5,926 bases of DNA, taken from NCBI GenBank assembly GCA_027023145.1, contig JALVWV010000315.1, positions 1 to 5,926 on the forward strand, given 5' to 3'. How positions within the stretch are numbered: the first letter of the stretch is position 1; each line of letters starts with the position of its first letter. Made by a program: the position numbers and the translations under genes. This document shows positions 1 to 5,798 of the stretch, in pieces. The notes under the pieces are model-generated. The model was given only the letters and a program-made list of their open reading frames with translations, had not been told where the DNA came from and searched no databases. The DNA is from Campylobacteraceae bacterium. Its GTDB lineage: Bacteria; Campylobacterota; Campylobacteria; Campylobacterales; Sulfurovaceae.

Positions 1-2
1 TT

Positions 3-143
3 TTCGGAGGGTTCTATTCAGATAGAGGAGAGAAGTCGTATATTGGCAAAATTATATTGGGTATGCGGTTTCCTTACACCGCTTCTCTAGAGGCGCCCTG
101 TATAGATGTATATGAGGACGCGACCTTGGTCGTGTTCCAATAA
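3..143 (+). CDS. Possible C-terminal tail of an unrecognised protein (5' end outside window)
   Basis: An open frame enters from the left edge and runs 46 codons to a TAA at 141-143. I do not recognise the protein. Its composition is protein-like, with aromatic and acidic residues and a beta-strand-like hydrophobic end (ATLVVFQ). It is the longest open frame reaching this edge; the other plus frames stop at about 29 and 7 codons, and all minus frames are interrupted early. A 46-codon open stretch can occur by chance, and the region also contains several short inverted repeats, so a structured noncoding RNA or plain intergenic DNA is possible. If real, the gene is co-oriented with the downstream tRNA. 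Confidence 0.3.
   Translation, partial: FGGFYSDRGEKSYIGKIILGMRFPYTASLEAPCIDVYEDATLVVFQ
116..137 (+). other. Inverted repeat / RNA hairpin at the end of the putative upstream gene
   Basis: Bases 116-124 pair with 129-137 around a CTTG loop. This gives nine base pairs, two of them G-U. The hairpin ends four bases before the TAA at 141-143. It is not followed by a T-tract, so it is not a canonical intrinsic terminator. It could contribute to 3'-end stability or transcript termination of the upstream unit, or be incidental. Confidence 0.3.
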
Positions 144-193
144 TCATAAGTTACCAATTATAAATTTTCAACCATCTTTTCAAAAAAAGTGAG

Positions 194-199
194 TAAAAT
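194..199 (+). promoter_or_regulatory. Candidate -10 element for tRNA-Pro
   Basis: TAAAAT matches the sigma70 -10 consensus at five of six positions and lies 13 bases before the mature tRNA 5' end, which would leave a leader of only about 6-8 bases. No good -35 lies at 16-18 bases spacing, but Campylobacterota housekeeping promoters generally rely on the -10 and T/A-rich upstream sequence, and the region from 155 to 190 is A/T-rich. The call is tentative. Confidence 0.35.
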
Positions 200-212
200 A
201 CTCTCCTCAAGT

Positions 213-289
213 CGGGGTGTGGCGCAGTCTGGTAGCGCGCATCGTTCGGGACGATGAGGTCGCAGGTTCGACTCCTGTCACCCCGACCA
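213..289 (+). tRNA. tRNA-Pro, anticodon CGG
   Basis: The full cloverleaf can be folded by eye. The acceptor stem pairs 213-219 with 279-285 in seven perfect pairs. The D stem pairs 222-225 with 235-238 (GCGC/GCGC), and the loop contains GG. The anticodon stem pairs 240-244 with 252-256 around the loop TTCGGGA, with anticodon CGG at 247-249, reading the proline codon CCG. The variable loop is about five bases. The T arm pairs 262-266 with 274-278 around TTCGACT. The 3' CCA is genome-encoded at 287-289. A C at the 5' end paired with G at the acceptor end is typical of bacterial tRNA-Pro. No clear terminator hairpin is visible downstream, and bases 290-391 hold nothing I recognise. Confidence 0.97.
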
Positions 290-391
290 TTACAGGTTTA
301 ATGCGTGCAAGTAATTTTTCAATTTTGGCAGACTCAGATGGATTTGTTTTTGCAATATCTATTGGTGCACAACACCCTACACAATCTCGAC

Positions 392-446
392 AACTTCTAA
401 CTTCTAACTTCTAACTTCTAATTTCTAATTTCTAATTTCTAATTTT
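392..446. repeat. Heptanucleotide tandem array abutting the leuA stop codon
   Basis: Four perfect copies of AACTTCT (392-419) are followed by three perfect copies of AATTTCT (420-440) and a partial AATTTT (441-446). The two unit types differ by one C/T transition and occur in clean, unmixed blocks. The last bases of the partial unit form part of the leuA stop codon (complement of 445-447). Seven is not a multiple of three, and each unit carries TAA on the plus strand and TAG on the minus strand. The array therefore places stop codons in all six frames within about 21 bases. It lies between the plus-strand tRNA unit and the end of minus-strand leuA. It does not look like a hairpin terminator. 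Confidence 0.95.
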
Positions 447-2004
447 ACACCGTCCCCCCGCTGTCACTGTTGCGAATCTTCAACATCCCTTCCATACTCA
501 AATAACTGTTGATTGCCCCCAAATAGGCTCGGGCACTTGCCAGCATCGTATCTAAGCTGAGACCGTGGCCGATGATGGCGGGTTCGTTGTCGTTGAAGGT
601 GACTTTGACGGTGACGTTGGCGAGGGCGTCTTTGCCCTGGGAGACCGATTTGACACGGTAGTCAAGGAGGCGACCGTGGTGGCCAGTGATGCGGTCGATG
701 GTCTTGAACACCGCATCGATTGTCCCATCCCCGATCCCGGCATCGGTGATCTCTTTACCCTCATGGGCGATGGTGACCGCAGCACTGGGGACGCCTCCGG
801 TGGAGTCCATCAGTTGCAGAGCGACCAGCTCATACGTTTTTTCGATATTGGTCATTTCGGAGGTGACCAATGCACGGATGTCGTCGTCGTAGATCTCTTT
901 TTTCTTATCTGCCAGCTCTTTGAAGCGTTCAAAAGCGCTATTAAGCTCTTCGTCGCTAGGGGCGAAGCCGAGTTTGGCCAGTTTGTCTTTGAACGCGGCG
1001 CGTCCGGAGTGTTTGCCTAGCACCAGTGTATCGTTTAGATCGAGCCCGATCTCTTCGGGGCGGAAAATTTCGTAGGTGAGTTTATTTTTCAGTACTCCGT
1101 CTTGATGGATGCCGCTCTCATGCGCAAACGCATTTCTGCCCACGACGGCCTTGTTGGGTTGAGGCTCGATGCCAGTGATGGTGGCAATCAGGCGGCTGGT
1201 TGGGTAGATTTCACGGGTATTGATGTCGGTGTGAAGATTGCCGTAGTAGTTGGATCGGACTTTGAGCGCCATGACCACCTCTTCGAGTGCGGCATTCCCG
1301 GCGCGTTCTCCCAGACCATTAACGGTGCATTCGATCTGGCGGGCACCTTTGTGAACGGCTTCGAGGGAGTTGGCGACGGCCAGTCCGAGGTCGTTGTGGT
1401 TGTGGACTGAGATGATGGCGCGGCCGGCAACATGATCGACCAGTTCGGCAATCCGCTCACCCACTTCGTTGGGCATGAGGATCCCGACGGTGTCGGGGAT
1501 ATTGATGGTACCGGCTCCCGCTTCGATGGTGGCGGAGATGATCTCTTTCATGAAACCCATGTCGCTGCGCCCGGCATCTTCGAGGCTAAATTCGACATCT
1601 TCAACAAAGGTGCGAGCGTACGTCACGGCATCGACGGCGCGGCGGATCACTTCGTCAGGGGTCATCTTGAGTTTGTACTCCATGTGGATGGGACTGGTGG
1701 CGATGAAGGTGTGGATCCGCTGCTTGGGGGCTTTGGCGATCGCCTCTCCAGCAGCCTTGATGTCGCTCTCGAGTGCACGCGCTAGAGAACAGACAGTCGA
1801 CTGGGTGACCCGTTGGGCGATTTTGTCGATCGCGTCGAAGTCGCCGGGGCTGGCAGCGGCAAATCCCGCCTCGATCACATCGACCCCGAGGCGCTCAAGC
1901 TGGGTGGCGATCTGGATCTTCTCTTCGGTGTTCATAGAAGCGCCGGGGCTCTGTTCTCCGTCACGCAGAGTGGTATCAAAAATGATGATTTTATCTTGGT
2001 TCAT
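445..2004 (-). CDS. leuA: 2-isopropylmalate synthase
   Basis: This enzyme condenses acetyl-CoA with 2-oxoisovalerate to 2-isopropylmalate, the first committed step of leucine synthesis, in the cytoplasm. It has 519 residues, close to the roughly 520 of long-form LeuA. The N-terminal TIM barrel carries the signature LRDGEQSPG (13-21), where R14 and D15 are expected catalytic and metal residues. HNHND (201-205) supplies the two metal-binding histidines H201 and H203, and GERAGNAALEE (232-242) supplies metal ligand N237. HESGIHQDG (295-303) and LGKHSGR (329-335) mark the linker subdomains. Residues from about 385 to 510 form the LeuA regulatory domain, including GIGDGTIDA (423-431), so leucine feedback inhibition is expected. 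The ATG at 2004 is preceded by AAAGG eight bases upstream. Expression is probably controlled by the leader described at 2005-2221. The 3' end runs into a heptamer array. No frameshift or missing key residue is seen. Confidence 0.97.
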   Translation of the reverse strand: MNQDKIIIFDTTLRDGEQSPGASMNTEEKIQIATQLERLGVDVIEAGFAAASPGDFDAIDKIAQRVTQSTVCSLARALESDIKAAGEAIAKAPKQRIHTFIATSPIHMEYKLKMTPDEVIRRAVDAVTYARTFVEDVEFSLEDAGRSDMGFMKEIISATIEAGAGTINIPDTVGILMPNEVGERIAELVDHVAGRAIISVHNHNDLGLAVANSLEAVHKGARQIECTVNGLGERAGNAALEEVVMALKVRSNYYGNLHTDINTREIYPTSRLIATITGIEPQPNKAVVGRNAFAHESGIHQDGVLKNKLTYEIFRPEEIGLDLNDTLVLGKHSGRAAFKDKLAKLGFAPSDEELNSAFERFKELADKKKEIYDDDIRALVTSEMTNIEKTYELVALQLMDSTGGVPSAAVTIAHEGKEITDAGIGDGTIDAVFKTIDRITGHHGRLLDYRVKSVSQGKDALANVTVKVTFNDNEPAIIGHGLSLDTMLASARAYLGAINSYLSMEGMLKIRNSDSGGTV

Positions 2005-2094
2005 GGTGGCTGCCTTTGAAAATAGTAGAAAACGATTCTCTTATTTTACCCAAAAAGGGTTTGGGAGAAAGCAATAGGTGGAAGGTTGGGAAAA
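2005..2094 (-). promoter_or_regulatory. Putative leucine attenuator (alternative RNA pairings between leader peptide and leuA)
   Basis: On the leuA sense strand, a local hairpin pairs 2060-2065 (CCCAAA) with 2049-2054 (TTTGGG) around a five-base loop. A competing pairing joins 2086-2094 (TTTTCCCAA, directly after the leader stop codon) with 2044-2053 (TTGGGTAAAA): nine pairs with one bulged T. The two share the TTGGG segment, so they exclude each other. A ribosome waiting at the leader stop codon should cover roughly 2086-2094, while one stalled on the leucine codons should leave it free. No T-tract follows the local hairpin, so a classical intrinsic terminator is not evident. The loop sequence CCTTT (2054-2058) is complementary to the leuA Shine-Dalgarno AAAGG (2013-2017), so translational control is possible. 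A weak AT-rich hairpin also lies at 2027-2041. The pairings are visible; the mechanism is inferred. Confidence 0.5.
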
Positions 2095-2169
2095 CTAGAG
2101 TGAGAGTAGAAGGAGAGTCGAGGCGATCTTGGTAAAGATAGTTTTCGGGTGCGCAATAATATACGTCAT
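2095..2169 (-). CDS. leuL: Leucine-rich leader peptide upstream of leuA (leuL-like), 24 aa
   Basis: This 24-codon minigene starts with ATG at 2167-2169 and ends with TAG at 2095-2097. The last six residues are L-L-L-L-S-L, encoded CTC CTT CTA CTC TCA CTC, so five of the last six codons are leucine. Four isoleucines lie earlier in the peptide. A strong Shine-Dalgarno AAGGAG sits six bases upstream, and a TATAAT promoter lies about 24 bases before the ATG. The stop is 90 bases before leuA. In the enterobacterial leuL/leuA system, a run of leucine codons lets ribosome stalling report charged tRNA-Leu. The position, signals and codon run fit the same role, with no function for the peptide itself. 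It is too short for usual gene calling. The symbol is assigned by analogy, not sequence similarity to E. coli LeuL. Confidence 0.82.
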   Translation of the reverse strand: MTYIIAHPKTIFTKIASTLLLLSL

Positions 2170-2175
2170 GGCGTT

Positions 2176-2181
2176 CTCCTT
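2176..2181 (-). promoter_or_regulatory. Ribosome binding site of the leader peptide
   Basis: AAGGAG lies six bases before the ATG at 2169. It is the longest anti-16S match among the start sites in this window, stronger than the AAAGG of leuA or the AAGG-type sites of prmA and pssA. Such a strong site in front of a 24-codon frame is the main argument that the minigene is translated. Confidence 0.85.
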
Positions 2182-2192
2182 GATTTTTGCGC

Positions 2193-2221
2193 ATTATACA
2201 CAGAATGGATAAAAAAAGCAA
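2193..2221 (-). promoter_or_regulatory. sigma70-type promoter of the leuL-leuA unit
   Basis: A perfect TATAAT lies at 2193-2198 on the minus strand. A weak -35-like TTGCTT (three of six consensus bases) lies at 2216-2221 with exact 17-base spacing, and a run of seven T (2211-2217) lies between them. T-rich sequence upstream of a strong -10 is typical of Campylobacterota housekeeping promoters. The expected transcription start is near 2186-2188, a few bases before the leader ribosome binding site, giving a leuA 5' leader of about 183 bases. The promoter begins only three bases after the pssA stop codon. Confidence 0.8.
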
Positions 2222-2224
2222 GGG

Positions 2225-2938
2225 TTATTTACGTCCAAACTTACGCTTCTCCATCGTGCGTACGGCTCGGATGGGGCCGTAGAGGATGTATCCCCAGACA
2301 AGGAGAGTTAGTCCTTCGGCGCTGAAGAGGTAAAGGAGAGAGGCGATGAGCAGCAGCAAAATCAAGACTTTGTTGACAATGGGTCGGTCAAGCTGGACGG
2401 TTTTGAAAGAGGGGTAGCGGATGTTGCTAACCATCAGAAGGGCGATGGGGAGGGAGACGATTAGCAGGATAATTGACCAACTATGCAGATGGTACTCTTC
2501 GAAGAAGAGCAGGGAGGTAGCGAGTGCGATAGCTGCGGTAGGGATGGGGAGACCGATGAAGACGTTGGGATCATTCTGGGCAGTAGTGACATTGAATCGT
2601 GCCAGTCGTACGGCACCGAAAATGACATAGAGGGCGCTGAGAAGAATCCCAAATCGCCCATGATACTGCCCGACATAAAAGTACAAAAGCATCGCAGGAG
2701 CAATTCCAAAGGAGATGATATCGGCCAGAGAATCAAACTCGACACCAAAACGACTCGTGGTGTGGGTCAGGCGGGCGACACGACCGTCGAGTCCGTCGAA
2801 AAGGAGTGCCAAAAGAATGAGCCAGGCTGATTGCGTGAAGTGACCCTTGCTCCCCTCGATTAGACTGAGTACCCCGACAAAAATACTCGAGGCAGTCAGG
2901 AAATTCGGGAGGAGATAAGTGAGTTTGTTTGGCTGCAT
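2225..2938 (-). CDS. pssA: CDP-diacylglycerol--serine O-phosphatidyltransferase (phosphatidylserine synthase)
   Basis: This integral inner-membrane enzyme transfers a phosphatidyl group from CDP-diacylglycerol to L-serine, giving phosphatidylserine, the precursor of phosphatidylethanolamine. The 237-residue protein contains the complete CDP-alcohol phosphatidyltransferase signature: D48, D51, G52, A55, R56, G65, D69 and D73 at the canonical spacing. The aspartates bind the metal ions. An LPNFLT-type N-terminal motif (residues 10-15) and about six to eight hydrophobic segments (roughly 13-28, 36-47, 78-90, 97-113, 126-147, 153-171, 189-220) fit the membrane-embedded type II family found in Bacillus and Helicobacter rather than the E. 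coli type. Phosphatidylglycerophosphate synthase shares the motif, but the sequence and its place after ftsH favour PssA. The ATG lies two bases after the ftsH TAA, with AAGG seven bases upstream, so coupled translation is likely. Confidence 0.92.
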   Translation of the reverse strand: MQPNKLTYLLPNFLTASSIFVGVLSLIEGSKGHFTQSAWLILLALLFDGLDGRVARLTHTTSRFGVEFDSLADIISFGIAPAMLLYFYVGQYHGRFGILLSALYVIFGAVRLARFNVTTAQNDPNVFIGLPIPTAAIALATSLLFFEEYHLHSWSIILLIVSLPIALLMVSNIRYPSFKTVQLDRPIVNKVLILLLLIASLLYLFSAEGLTLLVWGYILYGPIRAVRTMEKRKFGRK

Positions 2939-2940
2939 GG

Positions 2941-4989
2941 TTACGCCTTGGACTGCTCCTCGTCGGATGCTTGTTCTGCCGCTTCTTTCGCTTTCGCCTC
3001 GGCTTCAAGCTCCTGCTTTCTTGCTTCCATCTGCTTGCTCTTTTCCTCTTTTTCCTCGGCGACTTTGTCCCCGTGCGCCAGTTGAGATTCGATCCCGGCC
3101 TCTTGCTCGTAGGTCGCGATAATATCGCGGACTTTGTCCCCCTCGATCACTTCGACGTTGAGGAGGACACTAGCCATCTCCTCGATCGCTGGAGCATATG
3201 CGTTCAGTGTTTCTTTGACGTGGGCATAACGCTCATCGAGAAGTGATTTGACTGCCTCATCAATCGCTTCAGCCGTTTTTTCACTGTAATCTTTGACACT
3301 TTGACCTCCGCCGAGGAACATGCCACCTTGGGACGATTCGAGCACCATGAGACCAGCGACATCACTCATACCGTAACGCATGATCATGTCCTTGATGATA
3401 TCAGTGGATCGTTGGAGGTCATTGCCAGCTCCAGTCGAAATATCGCCGACAAAAACCTCTTCAGCGGCACGCCCTCCAAGGAGGACATCGATTTCCGCCA
3501 TCAGTTCGCGTTTTTGCTTGAGAAAACGGTTCTCTTCGTCGGGGAGATGAAGTGTGTAGCCGAGTGCCCCCAAACCGCGTGGGATGATCGAGACTTTGGT
3601 GACACGGGTGGCGCCTTCGGTGAGTTCCGCCATGAGGGCATGACCGCTCTCGTGATACGAGACGATCTTTTTTTCAAGTTCGTTGATTTTGCGGTTTTTC
3701 TTTTCAAGCCCCACAAACGCACGTTCGATCGATTCCATCAGGTCGGATTGTTCGATCTCTTTTTTACCAGCGCGTCCAGCCAGCAAAGCTGCTTCGTTGA
3801 TGATATTGGCGAGATCCGCTCCGGCTAGACCGGCGGTGGCTTTGGCGATCTCGTGCATATCGATGTTGGCGGAGAGCTTGACGTCTTTGCTGTGGATTTT
3901 TAGGATTGCCAGGCGCCCTTCAAAATCAGGTTTGTCTACAAGCACCTGTCGATCAAAACGTCCGGCACGCAGCAAAGCTGCATCGAGAACCTCGGGGCGG
4001 TTGGTCGCGGCTAGGACAATGACGGGGGTATTGGTGCCGAAGCCATCCATCTCGGCGAGGAGTTGGTTGAGGGTTTGTTCTCGTTCATCGTTACCACCCA
4101 TGGCTCCTCCGGCGGCACGGCTTTTGCCGATTGCATCGATTTCGTCGATGAAAATGATGGAAGGGGCGTCTTTTTTGGCCTGCTCAAACAGATCGCGTAC
4201 CCGGCTGGCACCCACCCCGACAAACATTTCGATGAAGCTCGATCCGCTCACAGAGAAAAACGGCACGCTGGCCTCTCCGGCGACGGCCTTGGCCAACAGG
4301 GTTTTACCGGTACCCGGAGGACCCACGAGGAGGACGCCCTTGGGGATCTTGGCGCCGAGTTCGATGTAGCGCTCGGGGTATTTGAGGAAATCGACAATCT
4401 CTTTGACCTCATCTTTGGCCTCTTCGACGCCAGCGACATCGTCAAATTTCGTCTCAGGCTTCTCTGCGCTGATGAGTTTGTTGGCTTTACCGACCCCCAG
4501 TATCCCTCCTCCCATGCTCTTGGACATCCGTTTAGCTAGGAAGATCCAAATAGCAAAAAAGATCAAAATCGGCAAGAGCATACTGATGAGTTCATTGATG
4601 ATGCCATTGTTCATCACGCCGCTGTACTCGACTTTGTGCTCATCGAGGAGGGGGATGAGTGTGGGGTCGTTGGCCGGGACTTTTTCGGCGATGTAGCGGA
4701 TAGGAGAAGCCTCTTTTCCCTTCGCCTCTAGGATGCTGGGAGTGATTTTGATGGAAGCAATTTTATCGGATCGGATCAGCGCTTTGATCTGGGAATAGCT
4801 GACCGATTTCGTGTAAGTTTTATTGCCTTGATTTATCATGGTCTCGATGCCACCCTGCTGACCGATAAAGACTTTGAAGATCATGATAATGACGATCGAA
4901 AAGATCGCAAAAGCAAGAAGGGGGTTGTCGTTGAAAAAATTGTTGTTTTTGTCGTCATTGTTTGGCATGTTGGGTTGCTGGTTGGTCAT
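2941..4989 (-). CDS. ftsH: ATP-dependent zinc metalloprotease FtsH
   Basis: This membrane-anchored hexameric AAA+ protease degrades misfolded membrane proteins and selected cytosolic regulators. It has 682 residues from the chosen ATG. Transmembrane helices lie at about 22-42 and 136-153, flanking a periplasmic domain (43-135). The AAA module has Walker A GPPGTGKT (223-230), the FVG pore loop (256-258), Walker B IIFIDEID (278-285) and the second region of homology with arginine fingers R341 and R344. The peptidase has the zinc motif HESGH (446-450, catalytic E447) and third ligand D524. The highly charged, coiled-coil-like tail (about 640-682) makes the protein some 35-50 residues longer than E. 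coli or Helicobacter FtsH. An in-frame ATG exists at 5022, but it lies inside prmA and has no supported ribosome binding site. The ATG at 4989 has AAAGGA five bases upstream and sits two bases after the prmA stop. Confidence 0.97.
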   Translation of the reverse strand: MTNQQPNMPNNDDKNNNFFNDNPLLAFAIFSIVIIMIFKVFIGQQGGIETMINQGNKTYTKSVSYSQIKALIRSDKIASIKITPSILEAKGKEASPIRYIAEKVPANDPTLIPLLDEHKVEYSGVMNNGIINELISMLLPILIFFAIWIFLAKRMSKSMGGGILGVGKANKLISAEKPETKFDDVAGVEEAKDEVKEIVDFLKYPERYIELGAKIPKGVLLVGPPGTGKTLLAKAVAGEASVPFFSVSGSSFIEMFVGVGASRVRDLFEQAKKDAPSIIFIDEIDAIGKSRAAGGAMGGNDEREQTLNQLLAEMDGFGTNTPVIVLAATNRPEVLDAALLRAGRFDRQVLVDKPDFEGRLAILKIHSKDVKLSANIDMHEIAKATAGLAGADLANIINEAALLAGRAGKKEIEQSDLMESIERAFVGLEKKNRKINELEKKIVSYHESGHALMAELTEGATRVTKVSIIPRGLGALGYTLHLPDEENRFLKQKRELMAEIDVLLGGRAAEEVFVGDISTGAGNDLQRSTDIIKDMIMRYGMSDVAGLMVLESSQGGMFLGGGQSVKDYSEKTAEAIDEAVKSLLDERYAHVKETLNAYAPAIEEMASVLLNVEVIEGDKVRDIIATYEQEAGIESQLAHGDKVAEEKEEKSKQMEARKQELEAEAKAKEAAEQASDEEQSKA

Positions 4990-4991
4990 GG

Positions 4992-5798
4992 TTATCCTTT
5001 GGTGTAGACGAGGGTGACCCATTCGTCTTTTTGTTTCCGTGTTTGTAGTGTCATATCGTGAAATGAATCTGTAACTATAGACTCTTTTGTCTCCAAAATC
5101 CCTGAAAGGATCAAGGTACCTTTTTCGTTTACGCTTTTCTTGAGTTCAGGGGCGAGGGCACGGAGAATGTCGGCAATGATGTTGGCGATGACGACATCAT
5201 ACGTCCCTTTGGCTTGATTGACAGAGCCTTCCCAGAGGTGCTCATAGGTTTCATTGTTGAGCTTGAAATTCTCAGTGGCACTCTCTACCGCAAGGGGATC
5301 GACGTCACACAGATCGACCCGGGCACCCCGTTTGCGGGCTGCCAGTGAGAGAATGCCACTGCCGCAACCCACATCGAGGAGGCGCTGGTCAGGCTGGACG
5401 TATTCGCTCACCGCTTCGAGACAGGTGAAGGTGGTAGCGTGGTGTCCGGAACCAAAGGCGAGGGCGGGGTTGATGAGGATGTTGGTCTTGCCCTCCATCG
5501 GAGGATACCACTCGGGATGGACATAGAATTCCCCCGCTTCGATGGGCTGGATGGAGTCCTGGTATTGCTGGATCCAGTCGACGTTCTCTTTCTCCTCTAC
5601 GGTGCAGGTGATCCCTACTTCCTCGCCCAGTTTTTCCAGTGCTTCGACGATGGGCATGACGTCCGATTCGCTACGGACAATCACTCGATCGGAGCCGATC
5701 TCGACTCCATCCTGTGTGAGGTTGGCGACGTAATCGGCCACGAGATCGACAAACGCCTTCCGGACGCCGATGGTGAGTTCGTAATACTTATCCTGCAT
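4992..5798 (-). CDS. prmA: Ribosomal protein L11 methyltransferase
   Basis: This enzyme trimethylates ribosomal protein L11 (RplK) in the cytoplasm using S-adenosylmethionine. The 268-residue protein is somewhat shorter than the roughly 290 residues of E. coli PrmA, mainly in the N-terminal substrate-recognition domain (about 1-85). The linker and active-site entry contains the family hallmark NPALAFGSGHHATT (110-123), equivalent to the GLAFGTG-type motif. The Rossmann methyltransferase core has motif I LLDVGCGSGIL (140-150), an acidic residue ending strand 2 (D165 or D167) and VIANIIADIL (203-212), the PrmA version of the N-P-P-Y-like motif. The ATG at 5798 has AAGG six bases upstream and overlaps the end of hisA by 11 bases. 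L11 methylation is dispensable in E. coli, so the gene may not be essential here. Confidence 0.93.
   Translation of the reverse strand: MQDKYYELTIGVRKAFVDLVADYVANLTQDGVEIGSDRVIVRSESDVMPIVEALEKLGEEVGITCTVEEKENVDWIQQYQDSIQPIEAGEFYVHPEWYPPMEGKTNILINPALAFGSGHHATTFTCLEAVSEYVQPDQRLLDVGCGSGILSLAARKRGARVDLCDVDPLAVESATENFKLNNETYEHLWEGSVNQAKGTYDVVIANIIADILRALAPELKKSVNEKGTLILSGILETKESIVTDSFHDMTLQTRKQKDEWVTLVYTKG
4995..5000 (-). promoter_or_regulatory. Ribosome binding site fixing the ftsH start
   Basis: AAAGGA overlaps the last codons of prmA and lies five bases before the ATG at 4989. It favours this start over the in-frame ATG at 5022, which would add 11 residues translated from within prmA. Termination of prmA directly over this site suggests translational coupling. 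Confidence 0.75.

Noticed and set aside
211..410. Minus-strand open frame with a cysteine-rich stretch (CRDCVGCC) between the repeat array and the tRNA
   Set aside because: It has no start codon with a ribosome binding site, begins within the tandem array and continues antisense through the whole tRNA. The cysteine cluster is curious but the frame is most likely chance.
217..414. Plus-strand 65-codon ORF starting inside the tRNA
   Set aside because: Its first third is the tRNA-Pro gene itself and its end is the heptamer array. It has no ribosome binding site and shows no recognisable protein features.
213..446. tRNA-linked integration site (att) of a mobile element
   Set aside because: No integrase gene, no direct repeat of the tRNA 3' end and no foreign-looking genes are visible; the neighbours are housekeeping genes.
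2049..2065. Classical intrinsic terminator upstream of leuA
   Set aside because: The hairpin CCCAAA/TTTGGG is present, but it is followed by TAAAATAAG and not a T-tract, so I list it only as part of a possible attenuator.
1469..2077. Plus-strand 202-codon ORF antisense to leuA
   Set aside because: It is a shadow of the well-conserved leuA N-terminal half, with no ribosome binding site and no protein-like motifs.
1991..2221. Minus-strand 76-codon ORF overlapping the leuA start
   Set aside because: Its ATG lies at 2219-2221, upstream of the TATAAT promoter, with no Shine-Dalgarno, and the frame reads through the -10 element and the leader. The real minigene is in another frame at 2095-2169.
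3683..4369. Plus-strand 228-codon ORF antisense to ftsH
   Set aside because: It mirrors the conserved AAA+ region of ftsH on the other strand and has the serine/arginine/proline-rich composition usual for antisense shadows.
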